Of a DNA stretch of 64,000 nt, positions 12,701-21,167 are shown piece after piece (the stretch's first letter is position 1; each line of letters starts with the position of its first letter). The position numbers were made by a program, and so were the translations under genes. Source of the DNA: Heterocephalus glaber (taxonomy: Eukaryota; Chordata; Mammalia; Rodentia; Bathyergidae); NCBI RefSeq assembly GCF_000247695.1, contig NW_004624801.1, forward strand, positions 5,993,877-6,057,876, read 5' to 3'. The notes beneath the pieces were generated by a model. The model saw nothing but the letters and a program-made list of their open reading frames with translations, ran no database searches and had not been told where the DNA came from.

Positions 12701-14777
12701 TTTAGCTGATTCAGAGTCCCCCATGAGAAAGGGCAGGGACTGATGTCCCCAAACTTCTCACAGTACTCCACTAGTCCCTTACCACTTTGTTGAGCTCTGG
12801 GCTGTCTGGGCTATTGTCCTGGAAATATTCTACAGCCTTCTGAATTTTAGCCATGCTTCCCAAGTACTCCTCCAGCCGACCTGTGGGGCTGGAAAGGAAA
12901 AGGAGCAGGTCAACCTGGGAGGATGGAGGATGAAGAAGAGGGAGTAAGGGTATGGTATGTGGAACGGCAAGAACAGAACTCACTAGGGAACTTCAGGCTC
13001 AAATATATTCCACCCCCTCTTCTCAGGCCTAGGGCACTAGTCCAGGAGGCACTAAGAATATGACCCTCTGTGCCTAGCTCACCCTTCCCTGATGATTTTC
13101 TCCGTGTCACTAGCCACATGGTAGTAGCTGATGACATGGTCCAGGCAGGATAGCGTCTTCTCAACGTTCTCCTGCAATCGTTGCAGATTCTCTGTTTGCT
13201 TGTGCACAGGGATGATGGAGTTCTCCAGCTTCATGAGTCGGCTCTCAAAGGATGACAGGATGGACACCTGGAGAAGGGAAGCTTCTTGCTCTCAGGTCTC
13301 AAGATATCCCAGAACCGCTTCTGCCCACCCAGAGACATTTGGCACTTCCTAGCTTTCCTCTGTTTTTAAGCCAGTAATCTCCACACAGAAAAGGACGGGG
13401 TTTTCCTGTCAACTACTGTATCCCCAGCATGGACCATGGGCCCTATACATAACAGGTGGTCCATGATAAACTGCTTGAAATTCGATATGAACCCAAGCCA
13501 TGTATCAAATTAGTTCTTCCTAAAATGATCATCTCAGGATACCATCCCTTCCAACCTTGAAGCCAAAGCTTAGTTTCTGTTTTCTCCAAAGCTTTCCTAG
13601 TCTAAACAGGAAAGTCTCATACAGAGTACCCTGAAATGCATTGGTGGTACCTTCAAAACTCCCTCTCTTGAGGCAGGGATTTAGCTCACTGGTTCCGCCT
13701 CCTGCCTTGCCAGCACAAGGTCCTGAGTTCGATCCTCAGTACCAAAAAACCCCAACAAAACAAAAACTTCCTCTCTTAGAGTGACTAGGACTTGATTTCA
13801 TCACTAATTATAAATCCATGCTTTTCCAGTCTCCCCTAGGAAAAAAGGACACTCACTTATTGAGCACCAATTGTACACCAAGCACTGTGCAAGATGTGTT
13901 CACATGCATTAGCTCACAGGTCCTTCATATAAGACACACTGGGAGGCTAGCACTGTTTCTGTTTTTAGCAGACAAGTTAACCGATCCTCAGAATTACCTG
14001 TCAGGAGCCACACAGCAAGTGAGCTGCAGGGCAAGGTTTAGATCTCAGGTCTGCGGGACCTCAGAGCTCATTCTGCCCCTAAAGTCCCTGGGGTGAAAGC
14101 CGCTGCCCTTAGTAATCCCAATGTGCCAGTATCACTAGAATTGCCAATGGCACATGACCAGTACCAGCCCACCTAGTCAGTCTCAGTAAATATCTGCCTA
14201 CGGAGAGAAAGAAGAATGAAGAGCTTAGGCAGAAAGCTGAAAGTCCAGACCACCGGGGCTACAATACCCTCAGTGAGAGGCAGGAACGCAATGAAGGGGT
14301 CTAAGTAAGAGAGGCACGCTGTTGCTACAGTAGTTCCATTACCACCCTCACCACCCACGCCAGAACCCGGCCTTAGCCACCGGGCCTGTGGGTCGCACGG
14401 CTCTGGGACCGGAGGCGTCTCTCCTTCCAGCTGACGGGTTCCTCACCATGTTTTTGGTGAGCTGGTCGCTCTTCTCCAGGCTGTCTCGGATAAAGGACAG
14501 CGTCTCCTCCTCCTGAGGGGAATGAAAGGGAGGACATCACCAGAAGCCTAAGGCTAAAGGAGACAGCTGCTTCCTTGCCCACGGCCTAGCCCCCAGACCC
14601 ATCTCTTCTCAGGGAGAGCCCCCGTCCCACCCCTGCCTCTTCTCCGAGTAGAAGTCCCAGCCCCGCTCTCGGCCCCTTTCCCTCATCTCCTCCCCAGCTT
14701 CCCCAGTCCCACCCCACCTGCTTCAGCTTATCTTCAATCTCCCGCCGCCGGGCGGACGCCTCTTGTGGGGGGATCAT
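685..14777 (-). CDS. EXOC7: EXOC7 (Exo70), exocyst complex component 7, 5' 14 coding exons (partial)
   Basis: Exo70 is a subunit of the octameric exocyst, which tethers secretory vesicles to the plasma membrane; in the family its C-terminal domain binds PI(4,5)P2 and it also contacts Rho-family GTPases and the Arp2/3 complex. Fourteen exons were read on the minus strand from MIPPQEASARRREIEDKLKQ at 14777: 14718-14777, 14447-14512, 13083-13267, 12783-12888, 10896-11118, 8242-8409, 5145-5237, 4199-4267, 3103-3248, 2662-2814, 2279-2377, 1881-1943, 1484-1550, 685-723. They join in phase to 1537 nt (512 codons) without a stop. The N-terminal ~100 residues are charged and predicted helical (coiled coil in the family); residues ~200-300 are the variable linker; the rest is the start of the helical-rod Pfam Exo70 domain. 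Roughly the last 170 residues are off the left edge. The ORF is open and phases are conserved, so it looks functional. Identification is from memory of the human protein. Confidence 0.97.
1484..1550 (-). CDS. EXOC7: EXOC7 coding exon 13
   Basis: 67 nt from AILFLQQLLDFQETAGAMLA to SQ plus one base. Acceptor CTGCCAG, donor CAAG|GTACTC. A TGCATG (minus strand, 1605-1610) lies 55 nt upstream of the acceptor; it matches the RBFOX motif. Confidence 0.96.
1881..1943 (-). CDS. EXOC7: EXOC7 coding exon 12
   Basis: 63 nt, 21 codons, NDPDKEYNMPKDGTVHELTS then N. Acceptor TTCCCCAG, donor AAT|GTAGGT, phase 0. Confidence 0.96.
2279..2377 (-). CDS. EXOC7: EXOC7 coding exon 11
   Basis: 99 nt, 33 codons, from GTAASTKNKLPGLITSMETI to ALEDFADNIK. 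Acceptor TTCCTCAG, donor AAG|GTATCT, phase 0. Confidence 0.96.
2662..2814 (-). CDS. EXOC7: EXOC7 coding exon 10
   Basis: 153 nt, 51 codons, from DALDGLMLEGENIVSAARKA to TKPEFDQVLQ. Acceptor TCTCCCAG, donor CAG|GTATGT, phase 0. Start of the conserved helical-rod Exo70 domain. Confidence 0.96.
3103..3248 (-). CDS. EXOC7: EXOC7 coding exon 9
   Basis: 146 nt from RDDMLDVETDAYIHCVSAFV to KKTFDSLIQ. Acceptor CCCCACAG. The donor is CAG|GTCCTG, a poor intronic half for a GT donor, but position and phase are right and no better donor lies nearby. Confidence 0.95.
4199..4267 (-). CDS. EXOC7: EXOC7 coding exon 8
   Basis: 69 nt, HEHDFRVKHLSEALNDKHGP then LPG. Acceptor TTGCTAG, donor CCCG|GTGAGT, phase 1 on both sides. 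In some human isoforms this exon starts farther upstream; the matching upstream stretch here (4268-4353) has diverged. Confidence 0.95.
5145..5237 (-). CDS. EXOC7: EXOC7 coding exon 7, likely cassette exon (31 codons)
   Basis: 93 nt encoding TIRKAQNLLKQYSQHGLDGK followed by KGGSNLIPLE. Acceptor GGTGACAG, donor GAAG|GTAATC. Both borders are phase 1, so skipping keeps frame (KRPG joins HEHDFR). The 31-residue difference equals that between the human 684- and 653-residue isoforms, which are switched between epithelial and mesenchymal cells. Alternative use here is inferred from phase and family knowledge. Confidence 0.94.
5473..5562 (+). repeat. Intronic duplicated motif, copy A
   Basis: A ~80-90 bp segment beginning near GATTAAGGTAGACAGAG resembles copy B at 6113-6192 in the same orientation, about 630 bp apart in one EXOC7 intron. 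Shared blocks include GACAGAG, TCCACC, AAAATAAA, GAGTG and CATTT. By eye about three quarters of positions agree. Not assigned to a repeat family. Confidence 0.6.
6113..6192 (+). repeat. Intronic duplicated motif, copy B
   Basis: Second copy of the 5473-5562 motif, beginning near GATTAAGGTGGACAGAG and ending near AATCAGTATAGAGG. It sits in the intron between the EXOC7 linker exon (8242-8409) and the 31-codon exon (5145-5237). Confidence 0.6.
6721..6805 (-). repeat. ID-like SINE (older copy)
   Basis: Reverse-orientation copy with T-rich tail, then a B-box-like GATTCGATCTC and A-box-like CACTGAGCTACC. Diverged from the young consensus. Confidence 0.75.
8242..8409 (-). CDS. EXOC7: EXOC7 coding exon 6
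   Basis: 168 nt from DFMNVYYQIRSSQLDRSIKG to TPTKKPIKRPG. It contains the Ser-rich and Lys/Arg-rich linker. Acceptor CTCCTCAG, donor CCAG|GTGAGT, symmetrical phase 1. Confidence 0.96.
8656..8768 (-). repeat. B1/7SL-like SINE
   Basis: Reverse B1-type sequence with CCCAGGCTGGCCTC and CTCAGCCTCCCAGAG blocks, in an EXOC7 intron. Confidence 0.75.
8909..8939 (+). repeat. 5'-truncated ID-like SINE with target duplication
   Basis: Only the 3' end of the element (ATCCCCGGTACC plus poly-A) remains. It is flanked by GCAAATAAA at 8900-8908 and 8940-8948, a 9 bp direct repeat consistent with a target-site duplication. Confidence 0.75.
9165..9775 (+). repeat. Degraded L1-like fragments
   Basis: Phrases typical of mammalian L1 3' regions (ATACCATGGAGTATCACGCA, GATATGGAACCATCTC) occur in A-rich DNA within an EXOC7 intron. 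Borders are approximate and family unassigned. Confidence 0.5.
9828..9902 (+). repeat. ID-like SINE (diverged)
   Basis: GGGCTGGGGGTGTAGCTCAG head, GAGTTCAATCCCTGG B-box region and poly-A tail, with a shortened middle. Confidence 0.8.
10147..10235 (+). repeat. ID-like SINE
   Basis: Full tRNA-derived unit with GATTTAGCTCAGTGGTTTCG, GAGTTTGATCCCCAG and an A-rich tail. Confidence 0.88.
10287..10372 (-). repeat. ID-like SINE with 14 bp target duplication
   Basis: Reverse copy flanked by CACAATGTAATATT at 10273-10286 and 10373-10386, a perfect direct repeat and so a recent insertion. Confidence 0.9.
10456..10538 (+). repeat. ID-like SINE
   Basis: Near-consensus unit with GATATAGCTCAGTGGTTCCA and AAGTTCGATCCCTGGTACC followed by A-rich sequence. 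Confidence 0.88.
10562..10676 (+). repeat. B1/7SL-like SINE
   Basis: GTGGTAGTGCATGCCTGTGA head, GGCTGAGGCAGAAGGATTA and GAGACCCTGTCTCAAAAA end. An ID-like SINE inserted just after its A-rich tail. Confidence 0.85.
10687..10777 (+). repeat. ID-like SINE with target duplication
   Basis: Near-consensus unit flanked by AAAATCAGTCAATT at 10673-10686 and 10774-10787. The upstream copy overlaps the tail of the preceding B1-like SINE, so this insertion is younger. Confidence 0.9.
10896..11118 (-). CDS. EXOC7: EXOC7 coding exon 5
   Basis: 223 nt from KLLFERGKESLESEFRSLMT to LVEYGRNQ plus one base. Acceptor CCCACAG, donor AAG|GTAAGA. Reads ISLWLVEY where I recall ISRWLVEY in human, a Leu-for-Arg change that an alignment should confirm. 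Confidence 0.96.
11329..11401 (-). repeat. ID-like SINE (old)
   Basis: Diverged reverse copy with TTAAACCCAGGGCCTTGTGG and CACTGAGCTACATCCCTA, about 200 bp from EXOC7 exon 5. Confidence 0.7.
11403..11523 (-). repeat. B1/7SL-like SINE
   Basis: Reverse B1-type sequence with GAGACAGGGCCTTGC and CTGGGATTACAGATGGGTAC, directly abutting an ID-like copy. Confidence 0.75.
11848..11934 (+). repeat. ID-like SINE, CTGCTG-CACAAGCG variant
   Basis: GGGCTGGGGATTTAGTTCAG head, GCACAAGCGCAAGGACCCGA middle and poly-A tail. Confidence 0.88.
11961..12040 (+). repeat. ID-like SINE
   Basis: GGGCCAGGGATTTAGCTCAG head with the GCAAGCGCAAGGACCTGAG variant and A-rich tail, 26 bp after the previous copy in the same orientation. 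Confidence 0.87.
12095..12470 (+). repeat. L1-like 3' fragment
   Basis: Contains GACAGATGGATAAACAAAAT, GGAATGAAGCACCAATATAT and CATAGATGAACTTGAAAAAC, hallmarks of mammalian L1 3' ends. Borders approximate. Confidence 0.7.
12608..12688 (-). repeat. B1-like SINE fragment
   Basis: Partial reverse B1-type sequence ending GTGTTGGGATTACAGGTGTG, about 95 bp from EXOC7 exon 4. Confidence 0.6.
12783..12888 (-). CDS. EXOC7: EXOC7 coding exon 4
   Basis: 106 nt from PTGRLEEYLGSMAKIQKAVE to SPELNKV. Acceptor CTTTCCAG, donor GTG|GTAAGG, ending in phase 0. Confidence 0.96.
13083..13267 (-). CDS. EXOC7: EXOC7 coding exon 3
   Basis: 185 nt from VSILSSFESRLMKLENSIIP to SDTEKIIREG. Acceptor TTCTCCAG, donor AAGG|GTGAGC. 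It ends with two bases of the Gly codon completed in the next exon. Confidence 0.96.
13671..13748 (+). repeat. ID-like SINE
   Basis: GATTTAGCTCACTGGTTCCG and GAGTTCGATCCTCAGTACC with A-rich tail; head slightly altered. Confidence 0.85.
13845..14062 (+). repeat. MIR (ancient tRNA-derived SINE)
   Basis: Contains the MIR-type blocks ACTTATTGAGCACCAATTGT, AGCACTGTGCAAGA and CCACACAGCAAGTGAGCTGC. Heavily diverged, in the intron between EXOC7 coding exons 2 and 3. Confidence 0.7.
14447..14512 (-). CDS. EXOC7: EXOC7 coding exon 2
   Basis: 66 nt, 22 codons, EEETLSFIRDSLEKSDQLTK followed by NM. Acceptor CCCCTCAG, donor ATG|GTGAGG, phase 0 on both sides. It is part of the N-terminal coiled-coil segment. 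Confidence 0.96.
14718..14777 (-). CDS. EXOC7: EXOC7 coding exon 1 (start codon)
   Basis: Encodes residues 1-20, MIPPQEASARRREIEDKLKQ. The ATG is at 14777-14775 and the donor is CAG|GTGGGG. It ends in phase 0. It lies at the edge of a short CpG-rich, ETS-site-bearing promoter, which supports this as the genuine start. Confidence 0.96.
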
Positions 14778-14779
14778 CG

Positions 14780-14970
14780 CTCTGAAGCCTACGTTTCCCC
14801 CTCCCCAATATCATCATTTGGAAGCCCGCTCCGCTTCCGTCCCTGTCACACCCACTTCCGGTGTTTGCCCCCGCCCCGGGAGGAGTTGGGGAGCCATATT
14901 GGTAGTGGCAGGCAAGAGTGAGACTACTCAGAGCTCACAGACGGGGTGGAGTATGCAGCCATCTTGAGAG
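14780..14970 (-). promoter_or_regulatory. EXOC7: EXOC7 promoter region (ETS and YY1-type sites)
   Basis: GC-rich sequence just upstream of the start codon. It carries a strong ETS site (CACCGGAAGTG on the minus strand, 14853-14863), CCATATTGG at 14894-14902 and a YY1-type CCATCTT at 14959-14965. There is no TATA box, as expected for a housekeeping gene. The transcription start is inferred to lie here. Confidence 0.7.
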
Positions 14971-15320
14971 TGGCTAGAAAATGCGAACTGCTGGGAGCAC
15001 AGCGTTTTCCTCTGCTACAGGTAACCCTGTGTCAGCAGAGAAAGTTCTGGAGAAGCCTTGTGCCTTGTGGCCAGAAGGACACTCACACCTCACGTACCGT
15101 CTTCGTTGGAAGACTGACCTCTTCGATAAAGGCTGCTGGGGAAAGGAACTGATTTGTTTCCCACCTAGCTTTTAGGGTGCGTGTCAGAGGTTGTATTTCC
15201 CACAGAACTGCTCACACAGTGGATTGATTCCTCATGAGAGCCCATTTGATGAGTCAGAGGCTTGTGGAGTCTTCTCCCAGTCTGCCCTAAATATCACAAA
15301 GCTGTTTTTGTTTTTTGTTT

Positions 15321-15479
15321 TCCATTACTAGGAATTGAACCCAGGGCCTTCTGACTGAACTACACCCTCAGATCTCTTTTTATTTTTTGAGACAGTACTT
15401 AAGTTGCTAAATTGCCTCGGCTGGCCTTAAATTTGCAATCATCCTGCATCAGCCTCCCACAGTGCTGGCCATGCCTGAC
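15321..15479 (-). repeat. Old ID-like plus B1-like composite
   Basis: An eroded reverse ID-like end (GAATTGAACCCAGGGCCTTC) is followed by a reverse B1-type unit (TGAGACAGTACTTAAG, CATCAGCCTCCCACAGTG). Confidence 0.65.
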
Positions 15480-15961
15480 TCACAAAGCTGATTAATGGAT
15501 CCTGCTTACTTGGAGGACTCAGATCGTTCCAGCTCTTCTAATAGCAGGGCAGGAGGTGGGGAGATCCCACTGGGACAAAGTCCAGGCATGCTTGGATGTT
15601 TTGGATCCAGCTCCTGCAAAACTAGCTTTATTCTTTCCTCCATCCCTTCCCTAGCTGCCCTGCCCCTGGCTTCTGTCCTTGGGGAAATAAATGGTCCTTG
15701 GCTTTGTTCTGCCCCTTTGTGCTTCCTGAGTGCAGGCATGGAAAGACAGACAAGGAGGCGTGTGCTGGTAGGTGAGAAGATTTGGGGCCACCAATCCCTA
15801 ATGACCCAGATAGCCAAAGAGGAGGAAATGGGCCCAGAGCCTGGAGGGGGATTGGGCAGCTTTTCCACTTGGAGGATAATTTTAGACTTTGTGGATCACC
15901 AGGAAAGTGGTGATGAGGGAACTAGGCACAGACCTGTTGCAGGTCAGGGAGATAAAAGATA

Positions 15962-16060
15962 GGGCTGGGGATTTAGCTCGGTGGTTCTGGCGTCTGCCTC
16001 GCAAGCGCAAGGTCACAAGTTCAATCCCTGGCACCACAAAAAAAAAAAAAAAAAAAAAAG
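15962..16060 (+). repeat. ID-like SINE
   Basis: GATTTAGCTCGGTGGTTCTG, GCAAGCGCAAGGTCACAAG and a long poly-A tail. Confidence 0.88.
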
Positions 16061-16305
16061 GCAGAGTTACTGTCAGGGTACCCTGATGATTTCAGCAATG
16101 GTCCTTGTACAGTCCCGACATGAAGTGGGAAAAGTTTAACCTTTTAAGTACCATGGAATATAGAGAGGGCAAGTGGGCTGTAGTGGACCATCCTGGAGGG
16201 CCTAGTTTAACATTCAATCTCTTTCCATGGCCAAAACAACCTAGGCCAGTGATGGCGAACCTTTTATAGACTGAATGCCAAAGTGCAACCCAAAACCCAC
16301 TTATT

Positions 16306-16390
16306 GGGCTGGGGATTTAGCTCAGTGCTTCCGCTGCCTGCTTCGAAAGTGCAAGGTCCTGAGTTCGATCCCTGGTACCAAAAAAAAACC
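16306..16390 (+). repeat. ID-like SINE with perfect 15 bp target duplication
   Basis: Flanked by CAAAACCCACTTATT at 16291-16305 and 16401-16415. The element has the full head and B box; the exact repeat marks recent insertion. Confidence 0.92.
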
Positions 16391-16578
16391 ACCCCCAAAA
16401 CAAAACCCACTTATTTATCACAAGGTGCCAACACCACAATTAAACCTGAATACTGAGGTTTTAGTTTAGAAAAAACAACTCTACATTAACATCTTTTGTC
16501 TCAAAAGAAAAACACAGTAACATACATGCCATAGGTTTGCCACCACTGATCTAGGCCAATAATATGTACACACATACA

Positions 16579-16580
<2 letters not shown>

Positions 16581-16616
<36 letters not shown>
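16581..16616. repeat. (CA)n microsatellite
   Basis: About 18 uninterrupted CA units. Confidence 0.95.
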
Positions 16617-16621
<5 letters not shown>

Positions 16622-16719
16622 CTTATTATTAAATATGTTAAACCTTATACAACATTATTACATTTTTTGTAAAGAAACTGCTTTTCTGCATTTTTTCAAA
16701 ATTTTCTTTAATGTCTTAA

Positions 16720-16925
16720 GTGTAATGTGGCAGCTAACTACCATGTATCCATAGCCAGCCTTCTGTTTGCTGATCTCCATTACAAATGCTATCTTTGCAT
16801 TGCCCTGTCTAATCCTCACAGTAAACCTACCAGTCAGGAACAGCTGTGGGCTCCCTTTTGCAGATGCAGAAGCTTAGGCCCGGAGAAGTCAGCTGCACTA
16901 AATCAACACAGCTGACCAGGAGAGG
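16720..16925 (+). repeat. MIR fragment
   Basis: TCTAATCCTCACAGTAAACC, then GCAGATGCAGAAGCTTAGGC and a CACAGCTGACCAGG end follow the order of MIR blocks. Confidence 0.65.
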
Positions 16926-18015
16926 GGCCAGCTCAGGCTGCTCCTCTGCACCCCCAGGCTGGGCAGCAGCTCAAGGGTTTTGTTTATTATCATGTAAAGC
17001 TGCCAACTTGACTTTTAAGAAAGGTTTAAGGTGCAGTGTGAAAAGCAGGTTATGTTTATGACAGCATATCTACAAAGGCTAGACAGGATGGAGGGGAAAT
17101 GAGTTTATTCTCACCCCAATATCCGGCTCGAATTGGCAAGCAGCGACACTGATTCAGTAAAACCTCTAAGTCCTCAACCAGACCAGGACAAGACAAGCTG
17201 TACTAACCAGAGGAAAAAGTGGTATTTCAGTTGCAGCCTCAGAAGCCTTGGTTTTTACATCCACAACTGTGTACACAAACTTTGTATTTTTACAAAGATG
17301 CCCCCCAAAACACAAAAACGCCAAACATAGCCAAGTTCTCCTTTGTCCACTCACAAGGATTCTCTTCCTGAGAGGGAAGGAAGGAGGAAGAGAGGGAGGG
17401 AGAGAGGGACTTCCTCCCCCAACAGTGAGTTCTTTAGTTTGATAACTTTCTCATCCTAGACTTGGTGCTTCTTCAGAGGAATCAAATGTATAATTCCTCA
17501 AGTTAATGTTTCCTGGCCCTGCAACGATACCGAAAATGCCTATCCTATAATGTAAAGAACCACAAAGCGGGTCAAAGAGCACATGTTCGATAGGATTATA
17601 ACCACCACTTAAAACCTAAGAGAACCGTTGGGGAGGAAAAGTCGGGAACAAACCACAAAGCGTTAAAGTGGTAAATAGATGGACGATTCTTCTCTAGTTG
17701 CTAAGGATGGTGAGGTTAAATTACCTTTCTATTACAACTCTTCTAAGAAAACAATTTTTTTCTTTTTTCCCTGTAATGATCAAAAATAGTTTGTTTTCCT
17801 CATTTGAAAACCATCAGCCATCAACAGTGCCATCTGACCATGGTCAGGAGGGACATTTTTCCTTGAAATTTGTTTAGATATAAAAATAAGAAAAAGGAAG
17901 AAAACTTAAAAAAAAATAAGAAAAAGGTCTAGGGCCCTCCTCATTAATAGAGTGCTCAGGATGCTTCGAGCCCTCCATGGGCTTGTATGTGCAACTTGGT
18001 TAAAAAAGACTTTAA

Positions 18016-18102
18016 GGGCCGGGGATTTAGCTCAGTGGTTTTGTTGCCTGCTGTGCAAGCGCAAGGACCCGAGTTCAATCTCCGGTACCAAAAAAAAAAA
18101 AA
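18016..18102 (+). repeat. ID-like SINE
   Basis: GGGCCGGGGATTTAGCTCAG, GTGCAAGCGCAAGGACCCGA, TCCGGTACC and poly-A. A good representative of the CTGCTG-GCAAGCG variant. Confidence 0.9.
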
Positions 18103-18763
18103 GATGTAAAAAAATTAAATGGAATACTTATTCAGATTTGGGAATGTCCCTAAATGAACTGGCTTGCATTCAGGTCCTTCAAGGGACTGGGGCATTATTG
18201 GGAACCATGCCTACTCAAGGGATACAGGTGACACATGACCCTGGAGAGGGAGGTCTGGAAAACTCGGATCCTCCCAGTGCGGCCTGAGACAGGGCAACAG
18301 AGGGGCCACAGCGGGAGGAGGTTCCTGGGCCTGGAAGGCAGGCCCAGTGGAGGACAGACTGCCCTCAAAACCCCTGCTGGAAGACCACAGGTTGGCCCAG
18401 GGGAGCCTTCACAGCTGACAGACCAGAGTGGGAGAGCTCTGCACTCCTCAGGGCTGGGGGACCTGGCCAGATAGCAGTGTTCCAGGTCCCCAGTACATCT
18501 GTGGTGTATTTTTTGAGGCAACCATAATCCCTTCTGACCTGAGAGTCACAGCCACATGCTTGTGACCCCAGAAACACCCAGACATGACACGTGGCTGGAT
18601 CTGCATCCTTTCCCACCTCTTTTGTGGCCCCTCCTGGCCTCCCATTCCCACTTCTCACCATACCCAGTGTGGGTCCCAGGAGAAGGCTGTGCTGGCTGCT
18701 TTTGGTTGGAATCGCAGTTGGTGATATGGATGGCACAGATTGGAGGAGAAAGAGTCCATGTGT

Positions 18764-18912
18764 GAGTCCAGTCCCAGACCTGCCACCCATTAGCTGTGTG
18801 ACTTTAGCCAACAGAAGGCCTCTCTGAATTGCATACCATGTGCACCAAAAGGTCCCTCAGATTTGGGGTGAATTGACAGCATATGTGAAGGGCCTTGTAC
18901 GTAGTCAGTGCT
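18764..18912 (-). repeat. MIR fragment, reverse
   Basis: CCATTAGCTGTGTGACTTTA, then AAGGCCTCTCTGAATTG and GTAGTCAGTGCTAAAAA match the reverse complement of MIR in order. Confidence 0.65.
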
Positions 18913-18949
18913 AAAAAGTTTTGCTTCTTTGTATTGTTGTTTTTGTTGC

Positions 18950-19063
18950 TATTTTTTGAGACAGGGTTTCACTATGCAGCCCAGGCTGGACTCGAATGAA
19001 AAGTGACCCTTCTGACTCAGCCTCCCAAGTGCTGGGATTATAGGCGTGTACCACCACTCCTTG
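18950..19063 (-). repeat. B1/7SL-like SINE
   Basis: Reverse B1-type unit: TTTGAGACAGGGTTTCACTA, CTCAGCCTCCCAAGTGCTGG. Confidence 0.85.
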
Positions 19064-20332
19064 CTTCAAAAAGTGTTAGTGCCTACTGTCCTCTTTACTG
19101 CCTCTAGATGCTGAGGAGTATATTAGGAATTGAGCAGGCTTCTGCAGTGAACTACCACTGCTTAGAACACATTTAAACTGAGTCATTTTGTCCAGAACCT
19201 CTGGAATTCCCTGTTCCCCAAACAGTCCTGAGTCATTGACAGACAGCACCTTGAGTCACATGGCCCTTGGTCCTTCCCAGTAAGGTCATTCTTGAAAATC
19301 AAGGACATTAAATCACCAGGCAATGAGTCCCAAGTGCTAGATGGGACCTCTGGTACCTTCTAGATGCATCTCTCCTCTAAGGACAGTAATACCATACCCC
19401 TCAGCAGCCCCCCCCCACACACAGAAGGAAACCTGCACGGTCCAGGAACACAGCAGCACCAGGATGGAATGCTGCTGGTTCAAAGCAGACCACAGGCCTA
19501 CCTCCTGGCCTGTGAAAATGTAGGAAATGTCACTCCTGGCCTCTGCCCTTTAAACAACCCATCTAGGCCATGGGACTCAGCTCCCTGGGTGATTTAGTTC
19601 CCTTGATCTTTAAGAACAGCCCCACTGGGTGGCATAGATGGAGTTTTTCAGTGACTGGGGATGGTGTGTGGGGCAGACGAGAGAGACTTGCAAAGATTCT
19701 GGAGAAACTGGAACTCCAGTCACTGGAAAGCAGATGCCTCACCTTGTCCCTGGTGTGTGGCAGGCTACTCACACACATCAGAATCACCCTGCCAGGACCA
19801 TCTGGAACATTCTGCAGCCACAGCCACAGTGCCACCTGGCACCCAGCCACGACTCTGGGCAGATCCAGAAGACTTTAGTGTGGTCAGGGGCCTTCTGGAA
19901 CCTCAAGTGGATGAGAATTCAAGTTGTTACACAGACTTGGGGCGAGATGGGTCAGGGCACCCAGCTGTTATCCTATGACTGTGTCCAGGGTGCCCCTTCA
20001 CTGCCCCTGTGCCTTGTGAACCTTTGTCTCCTGGACACTGGAGGCCTCTGGACACTGGATGTCCACCCTGACACTGGCCACCAGGCGTGAGGCTTCCACC
20101 CTGTGGATGTGGAGGGTGACCAGTGCCAGAGGGGCACGTTCCCAGGTCTCCTTAGCCCGCCTGGAGGAGGCCAGGCACTGGCGCAGTGCTGCTTCAGCAG
20201 GAAGTCAGCTGGGGAGCCCAGTCCATCAAGGTCAGCAATCCCTTACCACTCAGTCTTCCAGGGCTGGGACTCCTCCCCTCACCGCTGGGAATTGAACCCA
20301 CAGCCTTCACATTGAGCTACAGCTTCATCCCA

Positions 20333-20453
20333 GTTTTTTTAATTTTGAGAGAAGGTCTCACTAAGTAGCCCAGGCTGGGCTTGAACTTAGGATTCTCCTG
20401 CCTCAGCCTCTCAGAATGCTTGCTGATTACAGGCATGCACCACCATGCCTGGC
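20333..20453 (-). repeat. B1/7SL-like SINE
   Basis: Reverse B1-type unit with AGCCCAGGCTGGGCTTGAAC and TTACAGGCATGCACCACCAT; an eroded ID-like end lies just before it (20283-20330). Confidence 0.8.
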
Positions 20454-20504
20454 TTCTTGTCCTTTTCTTTATCCCAGGGTATCAGCTTTCAGTGCCCCTG
20501 TTCC

Positions 20505-20715
20505 AACACACATGCACCCCATACTCACACCCCCCATATACACACACTGTTCACACACATCATTTACATACATCCTTGCACACCACACTCACACACACAC
20601 TACCTTCACATACACCACACACACGCATTGCTCACACATATACATTCTCACACACATACATACATTATCACACACAACTCACACTCATTCCTACACACAC
20701 ACTCACCCCTGCCCC
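20505..20715. repeat. Degenerate CA-rich repeat
   Basis: About 200 bp of imperfect CACACT/CATACA units. It gives rise to His/Thr-rich spurious reading frames. Confidence 0.85.
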
Positions 20716-20843
20716 TCACCACAGCGCCCCCAGAGTCCCTGGCTCTAGAGCAAAGGCAGGAAATGGGAGTGTCCTTTCAGCAGCCCGACGCGTACCCAGG
20801 CCCCTTTCCCCAGCCCCGGCAGGGCTCCGAGGGCGCGGCTGTG

Positions 20844-20858
20844 CCACCAGAGGGCGCC
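20844..20858 (+). promoter_or_regulatory. CTCF-like motif, forward
   Basis: CCACCAGAGGGCGCC fits the CTCF core consensus CCASNAGRKGGCRS. Confidence 0.65.
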
Positions 20859-21159
20859 CTCCGCCCGCGCGCCCAGCGCAAGACCCCAGGAGAGACCTCG
20901 TCGCGGGTTGAGGCGACAATCGCACGGGTGGCCACGCGGGAGCGCCACGCCAGCCTCTCCGGGCACCACCTGCGAGGCGTGGGGGCCGGTGGCCCGCGGG
21001 AATAAAGCGGGGCGGGGGTGCTGAGGAGAGGGACGTGCGGACCGAGCGGGTCAAACGCTGGGGCCATCGGGAGGGCGGGGTGGGGTCAGCCTGCCGGGCC
21101 GCGCGCCTCCGCCTCCCCGGTTCTTCTGAACCCCCGGGCCGGGCGGGCCGGGGGCGAGG

Positions 21160-21167
21160 TGACGTCA
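21160..21167. promoter_or_regulatory. Perfect CRE palindrome
   Basis: TGACGTCA, the full CREB/ATF site, inside a CpG island, the context in which CREB binding is usual. Confidence 0.75.

Larger units (their letters stand above)
14985..20500. other. Intergenic, no protein gene recognised
   Basis: Between EXOC7 and the 20.8-21.4 kb CpG island I see SINEs (15321-15479, 15962-16060, 16306-16390, 18016-18102, 18950-19063, 20333-20453), MIR fragments (16720-16925, 18764-18912), a CA microsatellite and a GGGA/GGAA tract near 17371-17412. Open frames are short and unrelated to known families. Confidence 0.6.

Noticed and set aside
20381..21005. His/Thr-rich frames of 110-186 codons
   Set aside because: They translate the CA-rich repeat and run into the CpG island; repeat-driven.
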